Source: Elusimicrobia bacterium RIFCSPLOWO2_12_FULL_59_9
Lineage (GTDB): Bacteria; Elusimicrobiota; Elusimicrobia; O2-12-FULL-59-9
Length of the DNA: 5,286 nt
Assembly: GCA_001800185.1 (NCBI GenBank)
Contig: MGUX01000154.1
Coordinates: forward strand, 2,755-8,040
Direction: 5' to 3'
Position 1 is the first letter of the stretch, and each line of letters starts with the position of its first letter. The position numbers were made by a program, and so were the translations under genes. A model generated the notes under the pieces. That model was not told the origin of the DNA. It saw only the letters and a list, made by a program, of their open reading frames with translations, and did no database searches. This document shows, in pieces, positions 1 to 5,286 of the stretch.

Positions 1-1
1 C

Positions 2-439
2 TGCGGTGACTCAAGCTCCAGCAAAGCAGTGCTTTTCGCCGTAGGGGGCTACCGCGGGGGCGGAGCCGTCTCCGACTGCGCCACCTGGAAAGCCAACAAT
101 TCTCAGACCCAGTACATAGTTAATTTGAGCGGCCGGACTTACCCTCTGAAAGTTTGCATGATCAACGCGAACAACGCACAAAATTATTATGACCTTACGA
201 TTGAAAGCCTCGGGAATTGGGAGCTATATTACAGCGGAGGCAGTTCCCAACTGCTTCTGCAGAGCTTGGAGGACACCGCGAGTCTGCCCACCTCGGAGAT
301 CAGCCTCCCCGGGACCATGATCGTCCGGCAGGCGGGCAAGAAAACGACTCTCAAGTTGAACCTGTTCGACGGCGCGAAGACGAGCAACCAGACCTATGTC
401 TTCACCTACCAGGGAGAAGCGGGAATGTTCTTTGAAAGC
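2..439 (+). repeat. Unrecognised two-cysteine module, copy 1 (N-terminally cut by window edge)
   Basis: Residues 1-146 match no family I can name, but they align with residues of about 1495-1656 further along the same protein. Shared landmarks are C-A-x-W at Cys26, then R-T-[YF]-P-x-x-V-C-[ML]-I-[ND]-x-N-N around Cys52, then F-T-Y-[QK]-G-E at Phe134. The spacing from the second cysteine to F-T-Y is 82 residues here and 84 in copy 2, and the 22 residues ending at the C-A-x-W tryptophan align without a gap. Alternating hydrophobic and polar residues suggest a beta-sandwich. The conserved cysteine pair probably forms a disulfide (inference). Cys1, the first visible residue, has no visible partner. 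A Big_9-type domain follows directly. The upstream half of this copy lies outside the window. Function is unknown. Confidence 0.7.
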
Positions 440-3400
440 GCCCCCGTCGTCGCCAAGGCCGACAAATACACAACCACGGATGAGAAATCTCCCGTGACCC
501 TAGACGTTCTCGTAAACGACTACTCCAGGAAAAGCAAGAACCTGACCATTGTCGCTCAGTCCCAGCCCACCAACAGCCAGACCTCGCCCGGTACGGCCCA
601 CATCAGCGCCGACGCAAAGACCATCATCTATACCCCCAACCCAAGCTACGGCAGCGCCCCAGCTTTCAGCTACGATGAGACCTTCACTTATACCCTTTCC
701 GATGGCGCGGGCGGAAGCGCCGTCGGGAACGTGACGGTCACCGTCAACCCCTTGAACGCCAAGCCGACCGTGTTCAAGACGATCGCAAACGTAACCGCCA
801 ACGAGGACGAAGCCGCAACCGTTTCCATAGACCGAGGCTATAAGGACGCCGACGGGAATTCCATCTGGACTGGCGTGGAAATGGTCAATCAGCTTGCTGC
901 GGTTTTTCAATGTTTGCGAAATAATGCGAATTGGGACGCTTTTTGCCAGGAAAGTGAATTTTATGGTTATTTCAAGGACGTGGACATCAGGAGCAGCCGC
1001 AATGACGCGCTCACGGTCACCGCACAAAACAGCAATCCGGCCCTTCTGGACGCCGTCTTGGACGACTGGCGGCCGCCTGAGAATTTGACGTTAAAGTACA
1101 AGGCGAACCAAAACGGCGTCGCCAACATCACGGTGCGCGCCACCGACAAGGCCGGGGCCTATGCCGAGTTCATATTCGAAGTCACATTGAACGCCGTCAA
1201 CGACGCTCCCGCCGCCGCGCTTTCTCTTCAGAACGTGAACGTGTCCCAGAATTCCTCTCCCACCCCGATCAACCTCGCCGATTATCTTGGAGGCGGCCCC
1301 GTCTTCACCGATGCGGATATCGCCACCAACAATGACGCCCTCACATACACGGCCGCCAATACCAACACGGCCCTTTTGACCGCCAATATCAGCGGCGCCA
1401 ACTTGACCCTGACCTATCTGGCGAACCAGTACGGCTCGGCCGCCATCACCGTGCGCGCCACCGACGCCTCCGGCGCCTATGCCGAAACCAGCTTCAACGT
1501 CACGGTCACCGGCACCGGGGCGAACCAAGCTCCCGTGGCCAACGCCGACGCCTTCTCGCTTTTCGAAGACGATCCTCATGGCACAGTCAACAGCTCCTCC
1601 CTGCCCCAAGTCTTTGCGGGAAGCGAATACGATCAGGGCTTTTCCGGAGACGGCTACCCGGCGGCGCTGGGACAACTCAATATGCCCAAAGACGTTGCCG
1701 TCCACAGCGACGGAACCATTTATATTTTGGACGCGGCCAATCAACGAATCCGCAAGATAGGCACCGACGGGAAATTGTCCACCGTCGCTGGCAACGGCAC
1801 CCCGGGCTACTCCGGAGACGGCGGCCCGGCGTCGAACGCCAAGTTCAACTTCTATGCTTCCTACTACGAGCCTCGGGGCAACGGCATCGCCCTTGACTCT
1901 TCAGGCAACCTTTATATCGCCGATTACGCCAACGATCGCATCCGCAAAATCACCGCCACCAGCGGGGTCATCACGGGAAACTCGACCATTACGACCATCG
2001 CGGGAAACGGCACCTCGGGCGGCTGCAGCCCGAGCGGCACAGCCACGGTGACGGCGATTTTGCGCCCCGCGGGCATTGCCGTCAACAATGCGGACGTCTA
2101 CTTTGCCGGACAGTGCGGCATTCACAAAGTGAGCGACGGCAGCGTGACGACCCTGACGACCTCAGTCTGGGTACCTGCCGCCGTTGCCGTCGCCGGCAAC
2201 GGGGATCTCTACATCGCAAACACCGGCTACAGCACCATTCTCAAAAGGACCGCCGCTGGAACCATCACAACCTATGCCGGAACCGGCGCAGAGGGCTACA
2301 ACGGCGACAATATCGCCGCCACAAGCGCCCAACTCAACGGGCCCAGCGGTCTGGCTCTTGACTCCGCGGGCAACCTATACATCGCCGATACCCGTAACGG
2401 CCGCATCCGCAAAGTGAGCGGCGGAAACATCACGACCTTCGCAGGCGGCTGCACCACCTACCCTTGCGTCAACCTGGGAGACGGCGGGTCGCCCACGGGG
2501 CCCAATGCCTCCATTGGCGACCCTATGGGTCTCGAATTCGACGCCAGCGGGAACCTCTACATTACTGACACGCGAAATCACCGCATTCGCAGGGTAAATT
2601 CCGGCGCGACTCTCCTCACCACCGTCGCGGGGCACTCGGCCGCGGCCTTTGCCGGCGACGGCTATCCGGCAACGCTTGCGTCCCTGCAGAAGCCTACCAT
2701 GGACTTAGCCAGTGACGCCGAGGGGAACCTTTATATATCGGATCTTGGCAATCACCGCATCCGAAAGGTGGACACAAGCGGCATAATTACCACCGTCGCG
2801 GGAAACTCGTCCACGCTGGGCCCGTACACCAATGGAGGGTTTTCGGGCGATGGAGGGCCGGCGATTCAGGCCGAGTTGAACCAACCTCAGGGAGTTGCCG
2901 TCGACAAGGACGGGAACATCTACATCTCCGACAAGGGCAACGGCCGCATCCGCAAGGTGACCAAAGAGACCGGGTATATCGAAACCATCGCGCAACTCTC
3001 GAGCACAGGCCTCGGCACTGATCCCACAAGAACCAACATTTACATCGCCGCTGGAGACGGCACCTACAAAGTAGCTCCGGACGGCACTATTGCCAAGATA
3101 TCAACAGTGACCGGTGACGACGTCGTTGTTGACGAAGGCGGAAACCTCTACATTCCGCAATACGGGAGCCACCGAATCCAAAAGGTTGCGCCCGGTGGCG
3201 CCGAAACGACCCTAGCATCAGGCCCTTGGTATAGGGCCATCGACAGGGATGCTGCGGGGACCATCTATGCCTGCGGCTACTACAACGCGGGCCAATCCTG
3301 GGAACAAAATGTGGTTCAAAAAATATCCCGGGATGGGACGGTCACGAACTTTGTGCGAAGTGGAAACTGGTGCGAAGGCGTGGCTGCCGATATATATGGA

Positions 3401-5286
3401 AATGTCTATTTTAATGATTATGGCAAAGCCGCTGTCTACAAGATGACGGCCATGACCGGAAACGTTCTAGCCAACGACACGGACGCCAACGGCGATCCCT
3501 TGACCGCCACCGTCACCGCGGCCCCGGCGAAGGGCACTCTCACCCTGAACTCGAACGGCTCCTTCGTCTACAAACCCAACGCCGACGTTTTTGGAACCGA
3601 CGCCTTCAGCTACACCGCCTCGGACGGACAGAGCGGCGCGGGCGCCAGCGTGAGCCTCACCATCAACGCCGTCAACGACGCTCCGACCTTCGCTCTGGCG
3701 GGGGCCAACACCTCCGCCGCGGAGAAATCTTCCGCGCAAACGGTCGCCGGGTGGGCTACCGGCATGTCGCCCGGCCCCTCCAGCGAAAGCGCCCAAACCC
3801 TCGCTTTCAGCGTGACCAACAGCAGCAACACCCTCTTCGCCGTTCAGCCCGCGATTGCTGCGGACGGGACCTTGACCTATACCCCTAAAAACGACCCGAA
3901 TGCCTACGGCGTCGCGATAGTGACGGTAACGCTCTTAGACAGCGGCGGCACGGCCAACAGAGGCGTCAACGCCAGCACTAAGACCTTCACCATCACCCTC
4001 ACCCCCGTCAACGACCCGCCGGCTCTCACCAACCCCGGCAACCAGACCAGCTTGGTCGGCGCGGCGGCTTCCCTTCAGCTTTCCGCCGGCGACCCGGATA
4101 ACGGAACCACATTGACCTACAGCGCCTCCGGCCTTCCGACAGGGCTTTCCATCAATTCGGCCACGGGCCTGATATCCGGAACTCCGAGCGCGGCGGGAAC
4201 TTTCAATGTTTCAGCGACCGTCTCAGACAACGGCGCCCCCTCTCCTCTGCAAGATACGGAGAACTTCGCCTGGACGGTGGTCGCCGACCCGGCTGTTATC
4301 CGCTCGGTCGCCAACGGCGGCAAGAGCGGGACTTTGATCGCGGACGCGGACATTTTAGGCTCGCCTTTCGCCAAAACCTTGACCTTCTACGCCAATTTAA
4401 GCGGCGCCAAAACGGTTCCAACCAACCAGTGGGCACCCACGGGCGACATTAACTTTAATTTTTCGACAAATATTTTATTGACTGATCAAGGCGGCCAAGG
4501 AAGTCAAAATTTTTGGGCTACTCCCCAGGGAAGTAACTATGCCGGACCTACAGAAACTTGTGCTCAATGGGTGGCCAAAGGCAAGCCAATTTATGCGCCA
4601 ATTTATCAGAATGCCCGCGTGGTTTGGATGCATTACATATATGTTACTCCCAATTGGTCACGCACCTTTCCTTTTTCGGTTTGTTTAATCGATAGCAATA
4701 ATTTGGACCATTTTGCGGAAGTGACCGTCAATTCTTACGCCAAAAACGCCACAACCCTGACTTATAATTGGGCTCAGAAAGTGACCTACCTCAGCCAAAG
4801 CCTGGGAAGCGGAAACCTCACAGACCTGATCACTCTGTCCTCGCAGGTCAACAATATTTCCACCGGCACCAACGCGACCATGGCCGTGACCGTGCAAATC
4901 AACCCGACCACCACGGGGACGGGAGAAAAAGGCTTCACCTACAAAGGCGAAACGACGCTGCTGTTTGATAAATTCAAGCCTCGTTTCCCCAACGGGCCCC
5001 CCGCCGATCAGGTCAGCAATTACGGCGACGCAGTCTCGATCAGCGTAGACTCTTCCGATCCCAACGGCGACGCTTTTACGGTCACCGCGGCCAATCTCCC
5101 TCCTCCTTTGACCTACGATCACACTCAAAAGAAGATCCTGGGGACCCTCAATTCCAACGACTCCCCGGGCGTTTATCAAGTGACCCTGACGGCCAAGGAA
5201 AACGCCTCCAATCTCTCCACCGACGTCAATTTCAACTGGCTGGTCCGGCCCGGCGCTGAAATCAAATCCATATCGCCCGGCCTCGC
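2..5286 (+). CDS. Giant modular surface/adhesin-like protein, partial at both ends
   Basis: A single frame stays open from base 2 to the window end (1,761 complete codons plus two bases). It explains every base, so no other gene is needed. Seen directly: tandem beta-rich domains joined by cadherin-style linkers (NAVNDAP, TPVNDPP), twelve NHL-type repeats, two He_PIG-type domains and two copies of an unrecognised module. Composition is rich in Ala, Thr, Asn, Gly, Ser and Asp and poor in Lys, with no transmembrane segment or coiled coil. Cysteines are few and paired. Big_9, cadherin-like and He_PIG repeats typify secreted or surface-anchored bacterial proteins, often calcium-stabilised; NHL propellers usually bind protein, RNA or glycan partners. 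No catalytic domain is visible, so adhesion or cell contact is an inference from architecture. Start, signal peptide, anchor and stop are outside the window, so full length, export route and regulation cannot be judged. Most of the gene is GC-rich, with three AT-rich patches. Confidence 0.95.
440..757 (+). other. Big_9-type bacterial Ig / cadherin-like domain 1
   Basis: Residues 147-252 follow the usual order of this family: an opening A-P-V-V-A-K-A-D strand, a short T-T-D-E-K-S-P segment matching the common T-x-E-D-T-P, a V-L-V-N-D turn at residue 169, an I-I-Y-T-P-N strand, F-T-Y-T-L-S-D-G and a closing V-T-V-T-V-N-P strand. These domains act as stalk or spacer units in exported bacterial proteins, often binding calcium at the acidic turns. 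The distance from A-P-V to V-L-V-N-D is 22 residues, the ordinary spacing, which makes this copy a useful internal control for the split Big_9 domain later in the protein. The middle is slightly longer and more divergent than the consensus. The family assignment rests on motif recognition, not a profile search. Confidence 0.75.
758..1204 (+). other. Cadherin-like domain 2, carrying a 42-residue insert
   Basis: Residues 253-401 open with I-A-N-V-T-A-N-E-D-E-A-A-T-V, the usual start of this bacterial cadherin-like repeat. They continue with D-V-D-I-x-x-x-x-N-D-A-L-T-V-T, N-P-A-L-L, N-L-T-L-K-Y-K-A-N-Q-N-G, then I-T-V-R-A-T-D-K-A-G-A-Y-A-E, and end at the linker N-A-V-N-D. The second half aligns closely with the next domain (N-D-A-L-T, A-L-L, N-L-T-L, A-N-Q, I-T-V-R-A-T-D, G-A-Y-A-E), so the two are tandem paralogues. 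The first half carries about 42 extra residues (281-322), annotated separately. Both copies share the 15-base stretch encoding V-R-A-T-D at bases 1133-1147 and 1451-1465. A calcium-stabilised spacer role is likely from the family. Confidence 0.75.
842..967 (+). other. Two-cysteine insert within cadherin-like domain 2
   Basis: Residues 281-322 interrupt the domain between its opening strands (ending S-I-D-R-G) and the Y-F-K-D-V-D-I segment that normally follows after only a few residues. The insert starts with an acidic D-A-D-G-N turn, then has a mixed hydrophobic stretch (V-N-Q-L-A-A-V-F-Q) that could form a short helix, unlike the beta-rich surroundings. It has two cysteines 11 residues apart (Cys304, Cys315) and two tryptophans. 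Its DNA is AT-rich compared with the flanks: 23 of 60 bases are G or C at 901-960, counted by hand. Boundaries are approximate. It could be a binding loop or a remnant of an inserted small domain; nothing shows which. Confidence 0.55.
1190..1209 (+). repeat. 20-base direct repeat, left copy (linker N-A-V-N-D-A-P)
   Basis: These 20 bases are identical to bases 3665-3684; flanking bases on both sides differ. Both encode the inter-domain linker N-A-V-N-D-A-P at the end of a cadherin-like or Big_9 domain. The spacing, 2,475 bases, is an exact multiple of three, so deletion between them would keep the frame. Confidence 0.85.
1205..1525 (+). other. Cadherin-like domain 3
   Basis: Residues 402-508 are a tandem paralogue of the preceding domain without its long insert. 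Recognisable segments in order are I-N-L-A-D-Y-L, V-F-T-D-A-D-I-A-T-N-N-D-A-L-T-Y-T, T-A-L-L-T-A-N-I-S-G-A-N-L-T-L-T-Y, A-N-Q-Y-G-S-A-A-I-T-V-R-A-T-D, G-A-Y-A-E and a closing F-N-V-T-V-T-G strand. The acidic T-D-A-D-I turn and R-A-T-D strand are typical calcium-binding cadherin-like positions. It links directly to the opening strand of the split Big_9 domain through a short G-T-G-A-N linker instead of the usual V-N-D-A-P. A structural spacer role is inferred from the family. Confidence 0.78.
1526..1603 (+). other. Split Big_9-type domain, N-terminal part
   Basis: Residues 509-534 open with Q-A-P-V-A-N-A-D-A-F-S-L-F-E-D-D-P, a clear match to the first strand and acidic turn of a Big_9-type domain (compare A-P-V-V-A-K-A-D-K-Y in domain 1). 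In an intact domain the V-L-x-N-D turn follows about 20 residues later. Here the frame passes into propeller sequence instead, and the missing remainder appears at base 3455, after twelve NHL-type repeats. The H-G-T-V-N-S-S-S-L stretch is the likely junction. This is best read as the first strand of one Ig-like domain whose loop accepts a very large insertion. A lone degenerate strand is the alternative, but the exact complement downstream argues against it. Confidence 0.7.
1604..2614 (+). repeat. NHL-type beta-propeller repeats 1-6 (proposed first six-bladed propeller)
   Basis: Six repeats start at bases 1604, 1775, 1988, 2144, 2264 and 2429. The fullest ones read T-T-x-A-G-N-G, then S-G-D-G-x-P-A, then P-x-G-[IL]-A-[VL]-D-S-x-G-N-L-Y-I-A-D, then N-x-R-I-R-K-[VI], the standard bacterial NHL pattern. 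Repeats 1 and 2 keep the S-G-D-G-x-P-A loop, and repeats 5 and 6 keep weaker forms. Repeats 3 and 4 lack it and are shorter, with repeat 3 reading G-I-H-K-V in place of R-I-R-K-V. Cysteine pairs are 675/705 in repeat 3 and 817/822 in repeat 6. NHL propellers commonly have six blades and act as binding platforms. The division into two propellers of six is inferred from the count; no linker marks it. Confidence 0.85.
2615..3451 (+). repeat. NHL-type beta-propeller repeats 7-12 (proposed second six-bladed propeller)
   Basis: Repeats start at bases 2615, 2786, 2978, 3089, 3203 and 3341. Repeats 7 and 8 are close to consensus (G-D-G-Y-P-A or G-D-G-G-P-A, G-N-[LI]-Y-I-S-D, R-I-R-K-V). Repeats 9-12 are shorter and degenerate: they lose the S-G-D-G loop and keep only a D-x-x-G-[NT]-[LIV]-Y core and a closing [KQ]-[VIM] strand. 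Repeat 9 is the weakest (T-N-I-Y-I-A-A-G-D-G). Cys1091 (repeat 11) and Cys1124 (repeat 12) form the only cysteine pair here. Repeat 12 has AT-rich DNA (24 of 60 G or C at 3361-3420, hand count) and runs with almost no linker into the resumed Big_9 domain. Ligand unknown. Confidence 0.78.
3455..3679 (+). other. Split Big_9-type domain, C-terminal part
   Basis: Residues 1152-1226 begin with T-G-N-V-L-A-N-D-T-D-A-N-G-D-P-L-T-A, the calcium-type turn that normally follows the first strand of a Big_9 domain. They then run through K-G-T-L-T-L-N-S-N-G-S-F-V-Y-K-P-N, F-G-T-D-A-F-S-Y-T-A-S-D-G and V-S-L-T-I-N-A-V-N-D. All of this matches the family consensus closely, but the expected opening A-P-V-A-x-x-D strand is absent immediately upstream, where the last propeller repeat ends. 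It is found at bases 1529-1576 instead. Read together, the two parts make one complete domain of ordinary length (about 100 residues). Confidence 0.82.
3665..3684 (+). repeat. 20-base direct repeat, right copy (linker N-A-V-N-D-A-P)
   Basis: Identical to bases 1190-1209, at the end of the resumed Big_9 domain. A recombination between the copies would remove cadherin-like domain 3, the split Big_9 domain and all twelve propeller repeats, joining linker to linker in frame. There is no evidence that this occurs. Confidence 0.85.
3680..4015 (+). other. Cadherin-like domain 4 (Q-T-V...W-A-T type)
   Basis: Residues 1227-1338 belong to a repeat type common in large bacterial surface proteins. The order is A-Q-T-V-A-G-W-A-T-G-M-S-P-G-P-S-S-E-S, Q-T-L-A-F-S-V-T-N, L-F-A-V-Q-P-A-I, G-T-L-T-Y-T-P, then V-T-V-T-L-L-D-S-G-G-T-A-N-R-G-V and F-T-I-T-L-T-P-V-N-D. 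It is about 112 residues, the usual size, and appears intact. I know this pattern from motif familiarity but will not attach a firm Pfam name. It connects the resumed Big_9 domain to the first He_PIG-type domain through the P-V-N-D-P-P linker. A spacer or adhesive stalk role is inferred. Confidence 0.72.
4016..4291 (+). other. He_PIG-type putative Ig domain 1
   Basis: Residues 1339-1430 carry the family hallmark: L-Q-L-S-A-G-D-P-D-N-G-T-T-L-T-Y-S-A, then S-G-L-P-T-G-L-S-I-N, T-G-L-I-S-G-T-P and G-T-F-N-V-S-A-T-V-S-D. It ends with N-F-A-W-T-V-V. He_PIG domains are Ig-fold units found in tandem in bacterial surface proteins and glycan-active enzymes. The length, about 92 residues, is normal. 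The N-F-x-W ending followed by I-R-S-V matches the end of the second He_PIG-like domain (N-F-N-W, then I-K-S-I). This shows that He_PIG plus the unrecognised module is a repeating pair here. Confidence 0.82.
4292..4969 (+). repeat. Unrecognised two-cysteine module, copy 2 (complete)
   Basis: Residues 1431-1656 are the complete form of the module cut off at the window start. The downstream half aligns with copy 1: C-A-Q-W at Cys1520, R-T-F-P-F-S-V-C-L-I-D-S-N-N at Cys1561, L-S-Q-S-L-G and F-T-Y-K-G-E at Phe1645. Between the cysteines it has 15 more residues than copy 1, in a Trp- and Tyr-rich stretch (residues about 1530-1555). The first 65 or so residues (I-R-S-V-A-N-G-G, then D-A-D-I-L-G, L-T-F-Y-A-N-L, I-N-F-N-F-S-T-N) have no counterpart in the window except possibly at its right edge. 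I recognise no family; a disulfide-stabilised beta-sandwich with an aromatic binding surface is a guess. The DNA for the middle of this copy is AT-rich. Confidence 0.7.
4441..4740 (+). other. AT-rich patch inside the coding frame
   Basis: By hand count, 128 of 300 bases here are G or C (about 43%), against 44 of 60 (about 73%) at 3481-3540. The frame stays open throughout and codons shift to A/T-ending forms (AAT, TTT, ATT, CAA), with more Trp, Tyr and Phe. It covers the centre of the second unrecognised module, including both cysteines. It is coding sequence, not an intergenic gap: conserved module landmarks lie inside it and the frame is unbroken on both sides. It could reflect transfer of this segment from another source or relaxed codon choice; the sequence does not decide. 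Confidence 0.7.
4970..5254 (+). other. He_PIG-like putative Ig domain 2
   Basis: Residues 1657-1751 follow the He_PIG order with lower similarity: V-S-I-S-V-D-S-S-D-P-N-G-D-A-F-T-V-T-A, N-L-P-P-P-L-T-Y-D, K-I-L-G-T-L-N-S-N-D, G-V-Y-Q-V-T-L-T-A-K and a final N-F-N-W-L-V. The D-P-N-G-D turn is a likely calcium site. K-I-L-G-T-L replaces the common G-x-I-S-G-T-P, so this copy is more divergent than the first. It follows module copy 2 directly, giving the order He_PIG, module, He_PIG, and probably another module at the window edge. Confidence 0.65.
5255..5286 (+). repeat. Probable start of a third unrecognised module (cut by window edge)
   Basis: Residues 1752-1761 read A-E-I-K-S-I-S-P-G-L and lie just after the N-F-N-W end of a He_PIG-like domain. 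Copy 2 of the module starts with A-V-I-R-S-V-A-N-G-G at the same place after N-F-A-W. Distance from the tryptophan to the isoleucine is 8 residues here and 9 there. Only ten residues are visible, so this is a prediction about the adjoining sequence. Confidence 0.35.

Noticed and set aside
845..862. D-A-D-G-N-S as an EF-hand or dockerin calcium loop
   Set aside because: Only one short acidic turn is present, with no duplicated loop or the flanking helices expected of those families; acidic turns are common in cadherin-like repeats.
842..967. Frameshift or sequencing error explaining the odd insert in cadherin-like domain 2
   Set aside because: Domain motifs on both sides are in the same frame. 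A pair of compensating frameshifts is possible but unnecessary, and neither alternative frame restores cadherin-like motifs there.
500..1027. Minus-strand open frame (175 codons)
   Set aside because: It is antisense to the Big_9 and cadherin-like domains, whose motifs are clear on the plus strand; its translation shows no domain.
1091..1744. Long minus-strand open frame (217 codons)
   Set aside because: It lies wholly opposite the conserved cadherin-like domains and the first propeller repeat. Its Gly/Val/Arg-rich translation is what the antisense of GC-rich, Ala/Thr/Asn-rich coding DNA gives, and it has no recognisable motif.
1604..3451. NHL repeats as part of an Rhs/YD-repeat or teneurin-like toxin
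   Set aside because: No YD repeats, RHS core motif or toxin domain is visible; the flanking domains are Ig/cadherin-like.
4441..4740. AT-rich stretch as a promoter or intergenic region between two genes
   Set aside because: The plus-strand frame is unbroken across it, and it contains both cysteine landmarks of the repeated module that also appears at residues 1-146.
4500..4970. Variable region of a diversity-generating retroelement
   Set aside because: No template repeat, reverse transcriptase or near-identical DNA copy is visible. The two module copies differ throughout, not just at adenine positions.
4685..5179. Minus-strand open frame (164 codons)
   Set aside because: It overlaps the conserved F-T-Y-K-G-E landmark and the He_PIG-like domain on the plus strand, and looks like a compositional shadow.

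Overview
The whole window is one uninterrupted plus-strand reading frame. It opens at base 2 and runs without a stop for 1,761 complete codons to base 5284, and it is open at both ends. There is no intergenic DNA, RNA gene, promoter, terminator, mobile element or CRISPR array. The start codon, any signal peptide, any C-terminal anchor or secretion domain and the stop codon all lie outside the window. Residue n is encoded by the codon starting at base 3n-1.

The protein is a very large, modular, almost certainly exported bacterial protein made of beta-rich domains. In order: (1) the tail of a module I do not recognise, residues 1-146; (2) a Big_9-type bacterial Ig/cadherin-like domain, 147-252; (3) a cadherin-like domain carrying a 42-residue, two-cysteine insert, 253-401; (4) a sister cadherin-like domain, 402-508; (5) a second Big_9-type domain, 509-1226, split in two by twelve NHL-type beta-propeller repeats; (6) a further cadherin-like domain, 1227-1338; (7) a He_PIG-type putative Ig domain, 1339-1430; (8) a second copy of the unrecognised module, 1431-1656; (9) a second He_PIG-like domain, 1657-1751; and (10) what looks like the first residues of a third copy of the unrecognised module at the right edge.

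Three points stand out. About 620 residues, the right number of repeats for two six-bladed propellers, sit inside a single Ig-like domain. An unnamed module with two conserved cysteines recurs nearly 1,500 residues apart. Every cysteine except the first visible residue falls in a closely spaced pair, which fits disulfides and an extracellular location. Three AT-rich patches interrupt the GC-rich gene, and each coincides with a divergent or inserted protein segment.

The organism cannot be fixed. The GC-rich coding style and the combination of Big_9, cadherin-like, He_PIG and NHL repeats in one giant frame suggest an environmental, probably uncultured, Gram-negative-type bacterium. Giant genes of this kind are known from Omnitrophota, Elusimicrobiota, Planctomycetota, Verrucomicrobiota and Myxococcota, but nothing here singles one out. 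A role in adhesion, cell contact or surface binding is inferred from architecture only; no catalytic domain is visible.
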